In this document: one piece after another, positions 16,848 through 25,217 of the stretch
Layout of the letters: every line of letters begins with the position of its first letter
Numbering within the stretch: the first letter of the stretch is position 1
NCBI GenBank assembly: GCA_964408455.1
Contig: CAYOZN010000015.1
Location: forward strand, 1 to 64,000
Origin: CAYOZN01 sp964408455
GTDB taxonomy: Bacteria; Planctomycetota; Phycisphaerae; UBA1845; UTPLA1
DNA length: 64,000 nucleotides
Direction of reading: 5' to 3'
The notes under the pieces: model-generated
What the model was told of the DNA's origin: nothing
Database searches by the model: none
What the model saw: the letters and a program-made list of their open reading frames with translations, nothing else
Program-made: the position numbers and the translations under genes

Positions 16848-18398
16848 ATGCTCACGCCCTACCGACCCGAATCCTACGTCAACTTCGCCGACGCCGAACC
16901 GCGGCAGAAGATGCTCGACGCGCTCAGGCTCGTCGAGTCGCAGCTTGGCCGCACCTATTCGCTGCGCATCGGCGGGCGCCAGGTCGAAACGCCGCAGAAG
17001 ATCACCTCCATCAACCCCGCGAAGAGCGACCAGGTGGTCGGCCACGTCGGCAAGGCCACGCGCGAGCATGCCCTGGCCGCCGTCGCCGCCGCGGATGAGG
17101 CATTCAAGAGCTGGTCGCGCGTGGACCCGGACGTGCGGGCGCGCTACCTGCTGCGCGCGGCCGCGACGATCAAGCGCCGCGTGTACGAATTCTCGGCTTG
17201 GATGGTGTACGAGGAGAGCAAGAGCTGGATTGAGGCCTATGCCGACACGTGCGAGTGCATCGACTTTCTGGAGTTCTATGCCCGCGAGATGATGCGCCTG
17301 GGCGGGCCGCAGCCGGTCACGCCGTTTGCCGGCGAGGAGAACGAGCTGCGCTACATCCCGCTCGGCGTCGGGGCCGTGATTCCGCCGTGGAACTTCCCGC
17401 TCGCCATCATGGCGGGCATGACGACGGCGGCGATCGTGACCGGCAACACGGTGGTGCTGAAGCCGGCGAGCACGGCGCCGGTGATTGCGGCGAAGTTTGT
17501 GGAGGTGCTGGAGGAGTGCATGCTGCCGCCGGGCGTGGTGAACTACTGCCCCGGCCCGGGCGGCGAGATGGGCGACACCATCGTCGACCATCCGCGGACA
17601 CGGTTCATCGCGTTCACCGGCTCGCGGGATGTGGGGCTGCGCATCTTCGAGCGGGCCTCGAAGGTGCACCCCGGCCAGGTGTGGCTGAAGCGCACGATCC
17701 TGGAAATGGGCGGCAAGGACTGCATCGTCGTCTCGCAGCATGCGGACATCGAGGCGGCGGCAGAGGGTGTCGTGGCGTCGGCATTCGGTTTCCAGGGGCA
17801 GAAGTGCTCGGCGTGCAGCCGGCTGATCGCGGATGCGAAGATTCACGACGCGCTGGTGGCCAAGGTCGTGGAGCGTGCGAAGAAGCTGACCATCGGCAAC
17901 CCGACGACGGCCGAGAACTTTCACATGGGGGCGGTCATCGATCAGGCCGCGTACGACAAGATTCGCGGCTACATCGACATCGGCCGGAAGGAGGGCAAGG
18001 CGGTTCTGGTCGACACGCCGGTGCCATCCGGCGGCACCTTCATCCCGCCGACGATCTTCACGGACATCAAGCGTGACGCGCGGCTGGCACAGGAGGAGAT
18101 CTTCGGCCCCGTCCTCGCGATCATCAAGGGCAACGGCATCGACGAGCTGCTCGATATTGCGAACGGCACCGAATATGGCCTGACGGGGGCGATCTATTCA
18201 AACGATCGGGCGGAGCTGGAGCGGGCGCGGCACGAGTTCCACGTGGGGAACCTGTACCTGAATCGCAAGTGCACCGGGGCGTTGGTGGACGTGCAGCCGT
18301 TCGGCGGCTTCAACATGAGCGGGACGGACAGCAAGGCGGGGGGAAGGGACTATCTGCAGCTGTTCATGCAGGGAAAGAGCATCACCGAGCGGTTATAA
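16848..18398 (+). CDS. pruA: L-glutamate gamma-semialdehyde (P5C) dehydrogenase
   Basis: 516-residue NAD-dependent aldehyde dehydrogenase that oxidises glutamate semialdehyde (from proline via P5C) to glutamate. Family blocks: 'PPWNFPLAIMAGMTTAAIVT', 'KPASTAPVIAAKFVEV', 'FTGSRDVG', the general-base Glu in 'ILEMGGKD', the catalytic Cys in 'FGFQGQKCSACSRL', and the C-terminal 'YLNRKCTGALVDVQPFGGF' diagnostic of P5CDH (RocA/PruA group 1). Length is normal. I use ATG 16848 rather than the in-frame TTG at 16842 because the ACGGAG site is then 9 bases away. No proline dehydrogenase gene is adjacent, so the two steps are encoded separately. Confidence 0.95.
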   Translation: MLTPYRPESYVNFADAEPRQKMLDALRLVESQLGRTYSLRIGGRQVETPQKITSINPAKSDQVVGHVGKATREHALAAVAAADEAFKSWSRVDPDVRARYLLRAAATIKRRVYEFSAWMVYEESKSWIEAYADTCECIDFLEFYAREMMRLGGPQPVTPFAGEENELRYIPLGVGAVIPPWNFPLAIMAGMTTAAIVTGNTVVLKPASTAPVIAAKFVEVLEECMLPPGVVNYCPGPGGEMGDTIVDHPRTRFIAFTGSRDVGLRIFERASKVHPGQVWLKRTILEMGGKDCIVVSQHADIEAAAEGVVASAFGFQGQKCSACSRLIADAKIHDALVAKVVERAKKLTIGNPTTAENFHMGAVIDQAAYDKIRGYIDIGRKEGKAVLVDTPVPSGGTFIPPTIFTDIKRDARLAQEEIFGPVLAIIKGNGIDELLDIANGTEYGLTGAIYSNDRAELERARHEFHVGNLYLNRKCTGALVDVQPFGGFNMSGTDSKAGGRDYLQLFMQGKSITERL

Positions 18399-18399
18399 T
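18394..18399 (+). promoter_or_regulatory. Candidate -10 box (TATAAT) before Uma2 gene
   Basis: A perfect TATAAT overlaps the stop codon of the upstream dehydrogenase gene and lies 23 bases before the ATG at 18423. No convincing -35 hexamer. It would allow independent transcription of the nuclease gene. Confidence 0.4.
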
Positions 18400-18422
18400 C
18401 ACGCAAGGCGACAGGTGCATGC

Positions 18423-19058
18423 ATGGCGACGAGACCAGCTGAGCAAATCGAGAAGATTGACCACGAGGTCGACCTTAGTGATCCGGACAGGGAGACCTAT
18501 GCTGGAATGCGTCTTACGGTTGACGAGTTGTTCGAGCTTCCGAACGACGGGCATAAGTACGAAGTCATCGATGGTGTCGTCATGATGTCACCGCGCGCGT
18601 CGGGACCTCACCAGCACACGGCCATCTCCATATTCCGGCAGCTTGACTCATATAACCTCGCGAATCCGATTGGCGAAGTTTTTCTTGATTTCGAAGTGCG
18701 GCTCGGGCAGCGAACGTCGGGCAGGGACATCCTATACGCGCCGGACGTTGTTTTCGTGCGCTCTGATCGGCAAATCGATACGAAAAAATACGTGGACGGC
18801 GCCCCCGATCTCGCCGTGGAAGTCATCTCCCCCGGCTCCCGCAGGATCGATACAGTGACCAAGCGCAACGACTACGAGCGATTTGGCGTGCGCGAATACT
18901 GGATCATCGACCCAGCTCGCAACGCGATGACATTCCTCCGGCTGATGGACGGCAAGTATGTCGAAGTCGCGCCGGACGGAGACAAGTTTGCGAGCGAGGC
19001 CGTGCCCGGTTTTGCGCTCGATCTGGTGCCCGTTCGCGCAACATTCAAACTGTGGTGA
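18423..19058 (+). CDS. Uma2-family (DUF820) putative endonuclease
   Basis: 211-residue PD-(D/E)xK-fold protein of the Uma2 family. Key stretches: 'MRLTVDELFELPNDGHKYEV' with 'IDGVVMMSP', 'YAPDVVFVRSD' (Asp), 'APDLAVEVISPGSRR' (the D...ExI core), 'KRNDYERFGVREYWIIDP'. Members are expanded in cyanobacteria and planctomycetes; nuclease activity is predicted from the fold, and biological targets are unknown. The N-terminal 25 residues are an acidic extension ahead of the usual start. It lies 24 bases after the P5C dehydrogenase gene but probably has its own promoter. Confidence 0.9.
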   Translation: MATRPAEQIEKIDHEVDLSDPDRETYAGMRLTVDELFELPNDGHKYEVIDGVVMMSPRASGPHQHTAISIFRQLDSYNLANPIGEVFLDFEVRLGQRTSGRDILYAPDVVFVRSDRQIDTKKYVDGAPDLAVEVISPGSRRIDTVTKRNDYERFGVREYWIIDPARNAMTFLRLMDGKYVEVAPDGDKFASEAVPGFALDLVPVRATFKLW

Positions 19059-19261
19059 TAGACCTGCGGCATGCATCGCAGATCCGCCTTCCAGAAGCGT
19101 TGGGTTGCCACTGAGCTTCCCATCATCGGTCACACGGTCGATCGCTGAGCAGGCGGAAAAAAACGGGGCACGCGGCGCCACTCCATTTTCCGGTGCTTGC
19201 CGCCTCCAAGTCATTCCCGTCGAGTTCGAGGCACGGCATTCTTGCCAGGGCACGCAGCGTT

Positions 19262-19292
19262 TGCATGGAGCCGACGGACTTCTGATATGATC
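19262..19292 (+). promoter_or_regulatory. Possible promoter before the gene at 19337
   Basis: TTGCAT (19262-19267) and TATGAT (19287-19292) are separated by 19 bases, slightly long for a sigma-70-like promoter. They sit in the 278-base gap after the Uma2 gene, in which I see no coding signal. Confidence 0.3.
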
Positions 19293-19336
19293 CTGATGCT
19301 GGGGGCAGTTTGATTACACGAATGAAGAGGTGTCCC

Positions 19337-19711
19337 ATGTCGCGTCGTCCAAGCCACTTAAAGCACCCTTCTAACTGGCTGCCGGTCGTCATCGCCGGCG
19401 GCATCGTCGGCGCCGCGGCGCTGGCACAGACGCGCCCTTCCGGCCCCTCCGGTCCCTCGGCGGCAGCCGGTTACGATTACGCCGGCGTCGGGGCGTCGCT
19501 GGTGCGCGTCGAGCGCGACACCGGCCGGGTTGAAATTCTCGAACAGCGCGACTCGCCGGGGCTGCCGCTGACGGTGGAAAACAATCGTGCGTGGACGTGG
19601 CGACGCGTTCGCGTGGACGAGCGGCCGGATCGCGTCGGGCGCGGCGCGGGGGAGCGTGAGACCGAACGGCCGCAGGGGTTTGGCGGGCGGTTTGGTGAGA
19701 GTGACGAGTGA
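19337..19711 (+). CDS. Small exported protein of unknown function
   Basis: 124 residues. Basic start 'MSRRPSHLKHPSNW', a hydrophobic stretch 'LPVVIAGGIVGAAALAQ' resembling a signal peptide with AxA-like cleavage, then a Pro/Ser/Gly linker and 'RVERDTGRVEILEQRDS'. The C-terminus is Arg/Gly-rich. AGAGG lies six bases before the ATG at 19337; ATG 19322 is an alternative start in frame. No family recognised; it converges with the lipoprotein gene that follows. Confidence 0.5.
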   Translation: MSRRPSHLKHPSNWLPVVIAGGIVGAAALAQTRPSGPSGPSAAAGYDYAGVGASLVRVERDTGRVEILEQRDSPGLPLTVENNRAWTWRRVRVDERPDRVGRGAGERETERPQGFGGRFGESDE

Positions 19712-19744
19712 CGCATCGAGCCGTGGCTAGCGACCGTGGACGCG

Positions 19745-20485
19745 CTATTCGGCTGGCCAGGGTTCCGGCCGTGCGATCTTCTGCACGCCGACGACCACTA
19801 CCACTGTTTCGCCGGGCACCGGAGAGGTCGCCAGTTTGGCACCATATTCTCCCACCGACATGCGGACGTCATCGGACGCGTACCACGGACCGGCGGCGCG
19901 TTCGCTTAACGGTTGTTCGACGCCCTGCATTGCAAACACCAACCGGCATGACTCGGCGTCAATTTCGATCGGCTTGCCCGCAAACACCAGACCGTGCAGC
20001 GTCTCCGTGCTTTCCAATTCGTAACTGGCTGAGCAGCCGCCGCATTCGTATGACCTGAACGTAATTCTCCTCCGATGCTTGTAAGAATCGGGCGTTTGCT
20101 CGATTGCGTGCATCAGGGCATCGCGCTCATTTGAATCGAGTTTCTTCAACGTGCCGGCGGAAAGGCTCTTCGCCAACTGTGCCAGGGCACTGTCATTGAC
20201 TTCGGTGGCCGTAACGGGGCAGCTCATCAGATCGAAGTAGCAGGTCGTTTCGCGTTCGTACCGGGCCACGCTTTCCTGATAACTCTCGTAGGTCCACGGC
20301 GACGAATCCACAGTTCGCTTGCACAGCAATTCTTCGGGCACCTGCTCGTGATTAACCCACAGCGGGAATCCGAATTCCGACTCGGCCTCCGGGTTCAGTG
20401 ACGCCGACTCCCGCGTTGCAACCCGCTGAACCGGCTGCGAACAGCCGGCCGCGAGCACGATCCCCGCCAGAATCCAGTGTCGCAT
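19745..20485 (-). CDS. Predicted lipoprotein, unknown function
   Basis: 246 residues with a short lipoprotein signal 'MRHWILAGIVLAAGC' (lipobox LAAGC, lipidated Cys15). The mature part has several Cys pairs ('TCYFDLMSC', 'YECGGCSASY') and no domain I recognise, and ends in a beta-rich segment 'GETVVVVVGVQKIA'. Probably anchored in a membrane facing the periplasm. It lies on the same strand as another small lipoprotein gene (20830-21129), with a 344-base gap containing a dispersed repeat between them. Confidence 0.68.
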   Translation of the reverse strand: MRHWILAGIVLAAGCSQPVQRVATRESASLNPEAESEFGFPLWVNHEQVPEELLCKRTVDSSPWTYESYQESVARYERETTCYFDLMSCPVTATEVNDSALAQLAKSLSAGTLKKLDSNERDALMHAIEQTPDSYKHRRRITFRSYECGGCSASYELESTETLHGLVFAGKPIEIDAESCRLVFAMQGVEQPLSERAAGPWYASDDVRMSVGEYGAKLATSPVPGETVVVVVGVQKIARPEPWPAE

Positions 20486-20829
20486 GGAAAGGCCCTCGGA
20501 GGTATGGCGCCAAATGCTGTGCGCTGTATTTTACCCCGTCGGGCCGGAAGAATCGACGGAAGGCCGCGAGAAAACAGAGTGGCTGAGGACCGGCGACATG
20601 CCTTCGGCACCCGCCGGCCCCGCTGGCCACAACGCCCGCGCCGGGCGTGCGCACCGCAACGCACGCTGGCGCGACTCGCGCCGGGACACCTCGCTCATCC
20701 CGGCGCAAACGATCTTTGTTTCGTGTGTTCCCTGCCGTCGGACGCTGTCCGGGCAGGGGGCGGGCTTGCTCACGTTTGTGGGGCTTTCGCTGGGAACGTC
20801 GTCCGGGCTGAGGACAGCCCGGCTCTGAC
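20486..20829. other. 344-base intergenic stretch between two lipoprotein genes
   Basis: No frame here has convincing coding character: the open plus-strand frame is Arg/Ala-rich with no motif. The only structure seen is the dispersed palindromic repeat at its right end (20800-20828). Confidence 0.6.
20800..20828. repeat. 29-bp dispersed palindromic repeat, copy 1
   Basis: Contains the arms ccgggctg and cagcccgg around a 4-base loop (agga), followed by ctctga. Identical over 29 bases to 40330-40358, which lies inside a coding sequence. Confidence 0.9.
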
Positions 20830-21129
20830 TTACCAGCCGTAGTCATTCGTCGACCAGGACACGCCGTCGCCGTAGTCGACGAAGTTGCCAAGGTGCGTCT
20901 CGACCGCATCGGAGGCCGAATAGCCGCTCTCATCCCATCCGGAGTCGTCCCAGCCGCTGGAATCATCCCAACCGCCGTAGCCATAGTCCTCCCAGCCGTA
21001 CAACTCGCTATAGATCGCCGCCGACGTGGGGTCCTCGTCGCATCCCGTCAGCCCGGCTGCCACACCGCCCAGCAATGCCGCCACCGCCAGCACGCGACCG
21101 AGCCAGCCCATTCGAATTCGCATGGCCAT
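20830..21129 (-). CDS. Small lipoprotein with Trp-Asp-rich repeats
   Basis: 99 residues. Signal with lipobox 'AAGLTGC' (Cys30), preceded by an excellent ribosome site AGGAGG six bases before the ATG at 21129. The mature region is strongly biased: 'YGWEDYGYGGWDDSSGWDDS' followed by GWDESGY, i.e. imperfect WD(D/E)SG repeats. It then closes with an acidic 'NFVDYGDGVSW' end. Such Gly/Trp/Asp/Tyr tails occur in surface-exposed or calcium-binding small proteins, but no function can be claimed. Confidence 0.68.
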   Translation of the reverse strand: MAMRIRMGWLGRVLAVAALLGGVAAGLTGCDEDPTSAAIYSELYGWEDYGYGGWDDSSGWDDSGWDESGYSASDAVETHLGNFVDYGDGVSWSTNDYGW

Positions 21130-21331
21130 CTGTGGCCTCCTGTCCTGGAGATCCAGCCGCAGTGCCCTCCGCACCTCTGCGTCGGGGAACGCCCGCGGCT
21201 TCATCCCTGACACGAATGGTGGCTATTGGCCGGACTGCGGATTCTTGAAATTTTCGGGTGCTGGCGAGTGGCTGCGGGGGCGGGGCGGGCCAAAAGTTGC
21301 GCGCAGGATTTCGGAAGCCCAGCCACGAGTT

Positions 21332-21360
21332 GCAAACCGGACCGTGTCGGTCCGGTGCCC
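21332..21360. repeat. GCCGGACC-type palindromic repeat, inverted copy
   Basis: The centre accggacc-gtgtc-ggtccggt is a perfect 8-bp inverted repeat with a 5-base loop. Its reverse complement closely matches the two tandem copies at 27535 and 27573. Confidence 0.8.
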
Positions 21361-21441
21361 ACATGCGGACCGCGTGATTACCCATACACTGAAAGGTGGC
21401 GAGGTGTGTTTGTCCGGTATGAACGCCTGCTCCAGGCGAAC

Positions 21442-21479
21442 AGGCGCCGGACCGTCCCGGCGCACCGGGACCGGCTCGC
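21442..21479. repeat. GCCGGACC-type palindromic repeat, longer variant
   Basis: Shares the flanks ggcgccggaccg and gaccggctcgcg with the copies at 27535 and 27573 but has an internal hairpin tcccgg-cgca-ccggga in place of the short loop. Confidence 0.65.
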
Positions 21480-21502
21480 GATATGGAAGCGCGGGCGTTG
21501 AG

Positions 21503-22654
21503 CTAGGAAACCAGCCGGTCGACGGCGACGTACAGACCGAGCATGGCGATCGCGCAGGAGGCGGGGATGACGATGTGCGAACGGTACCAGTCGCGATGGC
21601 GGAACCAGCCGACCAGGGCGAAGGCGATGGCGATGACGGCGACCTGTCCGAGTTCGACGCCGACGTTGAAGCTGACCAGGGCGTTGACGTAGTGGCCCCT
21701 CGGGATGCGCAGCTCCATCAGCACGCTGGCGAAGCCGAGGCCGTGGATGAGACCGAACAGAAAGACGACCAGCGGCCGCCAGGGCTTGAGCCGCGTGGTG
21801 AAGATGTTCTCAATCGCGACGTAGGCGATGGACAGCGCGATGAACGGCTCGACGACGCCGGACATCCAGTCGGCGCCGACGCGCACGACACCCAGCGCCG
21901 CGAGCGACAGCGTAACGGAATGCGCGACCGTGAAGGCGGTCACCTGCCACAAGAGCGGCCGCCAGCGATGGCTGAGCAGGAACAGGCCCACGACGAAGGC
22001 GATGTGGTCCCAGCCCAGCGGCAGAATATGTTTGAAACCGAGGATGAGAAACATCCGCGTCACGCTCAGCGCCGAACCGGCCGCGCGGGATGCGTCGGGC
22101 GTGAATTCAAAGTCGCGGCTGCGGCCGCCGCGTTCTATGCGGATCATCTCCTCGGTGTCATCGGCGCGGCGCACGGTCAGCAGGACGTTGCCGAAGGTGC
22201 GAGACGTCTGAAGGACAAATTGCTTCGCGCCATCCGGCGCGAGGCCGAGCAGCTCGACACAGCGGCGCGGTCGGACCATGTCGGCGTGGGGAACTTCCCC
22301 TTCGGCGAACGGCCAGGGGGCATAGTCGATGTCGTAGTCGACCTTTTTGCCGTCGAAGCGGACCTTGATGAAGCGCTTGAGAAAGTCGATCAGCTCCGCG
22401 TCGCGCTTCAACTGCTCGGCGGCGGGCTGGCGCTTGTACTCATCCCAGGCGGCGGCATTCAGGTGTTCCGGCAGCGTGCCGGCGAGCCAGGCGTCGACGT
22501 CGTAGTACACGACGATGCGGAAAGCGCCGTCGCGCTCGAACGAGGCATCGACGCGGGTGATGTCGACGACGTGGGCACGTGCCGTGGAAACGGCAGCGGG
22601 CAGCGCCAGAAGGGACAGGGCGATTGCAAGGGGCCTGACTGTCATGGCGATCAT
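21503..22654 (-). CDS. HupE/UreJ-family membrane protein with N-terminal periplasmic domain
   Basis: 383 residues. Signal peptide 'LAIALSLLALPAAVSTARA', an extracytoplasmic domain (about 30-195), then the HupE/UreJ_2 membrane domain. His-containing helices are visible: 'GFKHILPLGWDHIAFVVG', 'FTVAHSVTLSLAALG' and 'LIHGLGFASVLMEL', typical of predicted nickel/cobalt permease-like proteins. The ATG at 22654 overlaps the hisF2 stop as ATGA, so the two are translationally coupled; an internal ATG at 22645 is the alternative. A metal transporter coupled to an acetamidino-sugar gene is odd, and the family's substrate is uncertain outside hydrogenase and urease loci. Confidence 0.85.
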   Translation of the reverse strand: MIAMTVRPLAIALSLLALPAAVSTARAHVVDITRVDASFERDGAFRIVVYYDVDAWLAGTLPEHLNAAAWDEYKRQPAAEQLKRDAELIDFLKRFIKVRFDGKKVDYDIDYAPWPFAEGEVPHADMVRPRRCVELLGLAPDGAKQFVLQTSRTFGNVLLTVRRADDTEEMIRIERGGRSRDFEFTPDASRAAGSALSVTRMFLILGFKHILPLGWDHIAFVVGLFLLSHRWRPLLWQVTAFTVAHSVTLSLAALGVVRVGADWMSGVVEPFIALSIAYVAIENIFTTRLKPWRPLVVFLFGLIHGLGFASVLMELRIPRGHYVNALVSFNVGVELGQVAVIAIAFALVGWFRHRDWYRSHIVIPASCAIAMLGLYVAVDRLVS

Positions 22655-23409
22655 TCTACCAGCGCGGTCCGTTCCTGCTCGGTGGGAAAGTTGATCAGGA
22701 CCGCCCGTTTTCTGCCGTGGAAGACGAAAAGGCTGCCTGCCGCCACGGCCGCGGCCCCGGCGCGGAGACAATCGCGCAGGTGCTCGACGGCGCCCGCCCC
22801 GCCGCAGGCGATGACGGGGATGCGCACGGCCGAGGCCACGCGGCGGATCAGGTCGCTGTCGTATCCCTCGCCGGTGCCGTCGCGGTCGATGGACGTGAGC
22901 AGGATTTCTCCGGCGCCGAGCCGCTCGGCTTCGAGGGCCCAGGCGACGGGATCGAGAGCGGTTTTTTGCGTGCCGTTGCGAGCATGGACCTTTTCGCCGC
23001 CGAGCCAGGTGCGCTGGACGTCGATGGAGATGACGACGCTCTGGTTGCCGAAGGTCTCGGCGATGCGCGTGATGAGCGACGGATCGGCGAGGGCGGCGGT
23101 GTTGATGGTGACCTTTTCGGCGCCGGCCTTGAGCAGATCGCGGGCCTGTTCAACCGTGCGGATGCCGCCGCCGACGCCGAAAGGCATGTAGCACTCGTCG
23201 GCGAGGCGCTGCACCAGGTCGAGCGACGGGATGCGATTCTCGCTGGTGGCGGCGATGTCGAGAAAGAACAGCTCGTCCACTTCCTTTTCGTTGAAGATCT
23301 TGACGGCGTTGATGGGATCGCCGACGTACTTGAAGTCGCGGAACTTCGCGCCCTTGACGAGGCCGTCGCCGCGAAGCAGCAGCACCGGGATGACGCGCGG
23401 CAGGAGCAT
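22651..23409 (-). CDS. hisF2: HisF2/AglZ-type acetamidino-sugar protein
   Basis: 252-residue TIM barrel related to the cyclase subunit of imidazole-glycerol-phosphate synthase. It begins 'MLLPRVIPVLLLRGDGLVKG'; true HisF reads 'IPCLDVKDGRVVKG', so the catalytic Asp11 is replaced by Leu, while the barrel Asp near residue 130 remains ('VISIDVQRT'). The ending 'GSLFVFHGRKRAVLINFP' is of the HisF2 type. In P. aeruginosa O5, HisF2 and HisH2 with WbpG convert an N-acetyl group to acetamidino on a sugar nucleotide. It starts 3 bases after hisH2, and HupE overlaps its end. Not histidine biosynthesis: no other his genes are near. Confidence 0.87.
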   Translation of the reverse strand: MLLPRVIPVLLLRGDGLVKGAKFRDFKYVGDPINAVKIFNEKEVDELFFLDIAATSENRIPSLDLVQRLADECYMPFGVGGGIRTVEQARDLLKAGAEKVTINTAALADPSLITRIAETFGNQSVVISIDVQRTWLGGEKVHARNGTQKTALDPVAWALEAERLGAGEILLTSIDRDGTGEGYDSDLIRRVASAVRIPVIACGGAGAVEHLRDCLRAGAAAVAAGSLFVFHGRKRAVLINFPTEQERTALVE

Positions 23410-23412
23410 GGG

Positions 23413-24030
23413 TCAGTTCTGCTCCACGAAGCGGCGGATCAACTCGATGCCGCGGCGATGGCTCTTCTCGGGATGGAACTGGGTGCCAAAGATGTGGCCC
23501 TTCTGCACGATTGACACGAATTCGCCGCCGTAATTGGTGGTGGCGACGGCCTGTGCCGGGTCGTCGACCGAGACGCAGTAGGAGTGCGTGAAATAAAACC
23601 GCTGGCCTTCGGCGACGCCGGCGAGCATGGGACATTCGCGATTCTGTTTGATCAGGTTCCAACCGACGTGCGGGACGGGCAACTGCCGGGCGTCGTCGTC
23701 GAAGCGAAACCGGCGGGTCTGTCCGTCGATCCAGCCGAGGCCGGCCGCGTCGCCCTCCTCGCTGTGCTGCGTGAAGAGCTGCATGCCGAGGCAGATGCCC
23801 ATGATGGGCGTGCCGCGCTGGAGGACGGCCTCGTTCAGGGCATCGGCAAGGCCGGCGCGGCGAAGATTGTCCATCGCCGTCGCAAAGTGCCCGACGCCGG
23901 GCAGGATGAGATGCGAGGCGGTCAGGACGGATGCGGGATCGGCCGAAATGGCCGCTTCGATCTTCAACTTCGCCAGCTTGTGACGAATGGAGCCGAGATT
24001 GCCCATGCCGTAGTCGACGATGATGACCAT
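23413..24030 (-). CDS. hisH2: HisH2-type glutamine amidotransferase
   Basis: 205-residue class I glutaminase. Catalytic triad visible: Cys in 'GICLGMQLF', His and Glu in 'GTQFHPEKSH'. N-terminus 'MVIIVDYGMGNLGSIRHKL' is classical HisH. It should hydrolyse glutamine and pass ammonia through the barrel of the adjacent HisF2 to the sugar amidotransferase at 39040-41130. Start at ATG 24030 matches the family; the frame is open to 24081. Operon order is epimerase, hisH2 (51-base gap), hisF2 (3-base gap). Confidence 0.9.
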   Translation of the reverse strand: MVIIVDYGMGNLGSIRHKLAKLKIEAAISADPASVLTASHLILPGVGHFATAMDNLRRAGLADALNEAVLQRGTPIMGICLGMQLFTQHSEEGDAAGLGWIDGQTRRFRFDDDARQLPVPHVGWNLIKQNRECPMLAGVAEGQRFYFTHSYCVSVDDPAQAVATTNYGGEFVSIVQKGHIFGTQFHPEKSHRRGIELIRRFVEQN

Positions 24031-24081
24031 GCGATTTTTTGCACGTGCCGCCGCGATGAAAGGCGACGCTCCGCGAAGCAA

Positions 24082-25149
24082 TCAGAGTAGCGCGGCGATA
24101 CGCTCCGCCGCGCGACCATCCCACAACTCGCTTCCGCTCACGTTGCCCGCCGGCGGCGAAAACGGCCTGGCTATTTCCTCGCGTATTTTATGGACGTCGG
24201 CGCCGACGAGCACGTTCCATCCGGCGGCGACGGTTTCGACCCACTCGGTCTCTTCGCGGAGCGTGATGCATGGCACGCGGTGGAAGCACGCCTCCTTCTG
24301 CACGCCGCCGGAGTCGGTGAGCACTTTTTCCGCGTGCAGCAGCAGCGAGAGAAAATCGAGATAGGACAGCGGCTCGCTGAGGCGGACGGCCGCGGAGGCA
24401 GTAAGACGATCGAGCAAGCCGTTTTCCGCAAGGCACCTTCGCGTTCGCGGATGCAGGGGAAGGACGACGGGCCGGTCGGAGGATGTGAGGGCGTCCACGA
24501 TGTTCGACAGTTTTGCGGGATCGTCGGTGTTGCCGGCGCGGTGAATGGTGGCCAAAAGGTAGGTCCGTGGCTGGACGCCGAAGCGCTCCAGGACGGCCAC
24601 GTTATCGCGGGCAGCCGGAGTTGCGGCGCGGGCGACGTCGAACATGACATCGCCGACCAGGTGCACGCCGCTTGTCAGGCCTTCGCGACGGAGATTCTCC
24701 ACGGCGGCGTGCGTGGGGCAGAACAGCCGGGCCGACAGGTGATCGGCGACGACGCGGTTGATCTCCTCGGGCATGGCGCGGTTGAAGCTGCGCAGGCCGG
24801 CTTCGACGTGGGCGACGGGGATGTTCAACTTGGCGGCCGCCAGTGCCCCGGCGAGCGTGGAATTGGTGTCGCCGTAGATCAGCACGAAATCGGGCAACTC
24901 GTCGAGCGCAATTCGCTCGATGCCGGTGAGCATGCGGGCGGTCTGGGCGGCGTGCGAACCGGAACCAACGTCGAGGTTGTGATCCGGCTCGGGCAACTGA
25001 AGGCCTTGAAAGAACACCTGCGACAACTGAAAGTCGTAATGCTGTCCGGTGTGAACGAGTATCTCGCGGTGCGCGCGGCGCAGTGCGCGCGACACGGGCG
25101 CGGCCTTGATGAACTGCGGGCGAGCGCCGACAACGGAGAGTATCTTCAT
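24082..25149 (-). CDS. UDP-GlcNAc 2-epimerase-family enzyme (WecB/WbpI type)
   Basis: 355-residue non-hydrolysing epimerase. Motifs: 'VVGARPQFIKAAPVSRAL', 'GDTNSTLAGALAA', 'AHVEAGLRSFNRAMPEEINR', 'ATIHRAGNTDD' and 'LTDSGGVQKEACFH'. In this locus, with a WbpB/WbpD fusion, HisH2/HisF2 and a WbpG-like protein, the best fit is a WbpI-like enzyme converting UDP-2,3-diacetamido-glucuronic acid to the manno form. Plain UDP-GlcNAc/ManNAc epimerisation (WecB) cannot be excluded from sequence alone. ATG 25149 begins the conserved 'MKILSVVGARPQ'. Confidence 0.9.
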   Translation of the reverse strand: MKILSVVGARPQFIKAAPVSRALRRAHREILVHTGQHYDFQLSQVFFQGLQLPEPDHNLDVGSGSHAAQTARMLTGIERIALDELPDFVLIYGDTNSTLAGALAAAKLNIPVAHVEAGLRSFNRAMPEEINRVVADHLSARLFCPTHAAVENLRREGLTSGVHLVGDVMFDVARAATPAARDNVAVLERFGVQPRTYLLATIHRAGNTDDPAKLSNIVDALTSSDRPVVLPLHPRTRRCLAENGLLDRLTASAAVRLSEPLSYLDFLSLLLHAEKVLTDSGGVQKEACFHRVPCITLREETEWVETVAAGWNVLVGADVHKIREEIARPFSPPAGNVSGSELWDGRAAERIAALL

Positions 25150-25217
25150 GCGGCGTATCTTCCACGAAAACAAGCGCCGCGCGAAATGCCGGCGGGCCGC
25201 CAAGCTCTGCGTGTTGC

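Larger units (their letters stand above)
21130..21502. other. Intergenic stretch with palindromic repeats
   Basis: 373 bases between two minus-strand genes. No gene seen. It contains two members of the GCCGGACC palindrome family (21332-21360 and 21442-21479). Confidence 0.6.

Noticed and set aside
20484..20828. 114-codon plus-strand frame in the gap between lipoprotein genes
   Set aside because: Ends inside the dispersed palindrome, no motif, composition as expected for random GC-rich sequence.
21026..23191. 721-codon plus-strand frame across hupE and hisF2
   Set aside because: Low-complexity, no domains; the minus-strand genes have clear motifs and operon spacing.
22651..24030. hisF/hisH as histidine biosynthesis genes
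   Set aside because: HisF lacks Asp11, no other his genes nearby, and the context is a polysaccharide locus with an N-acetyl-sugar amidotransferase.
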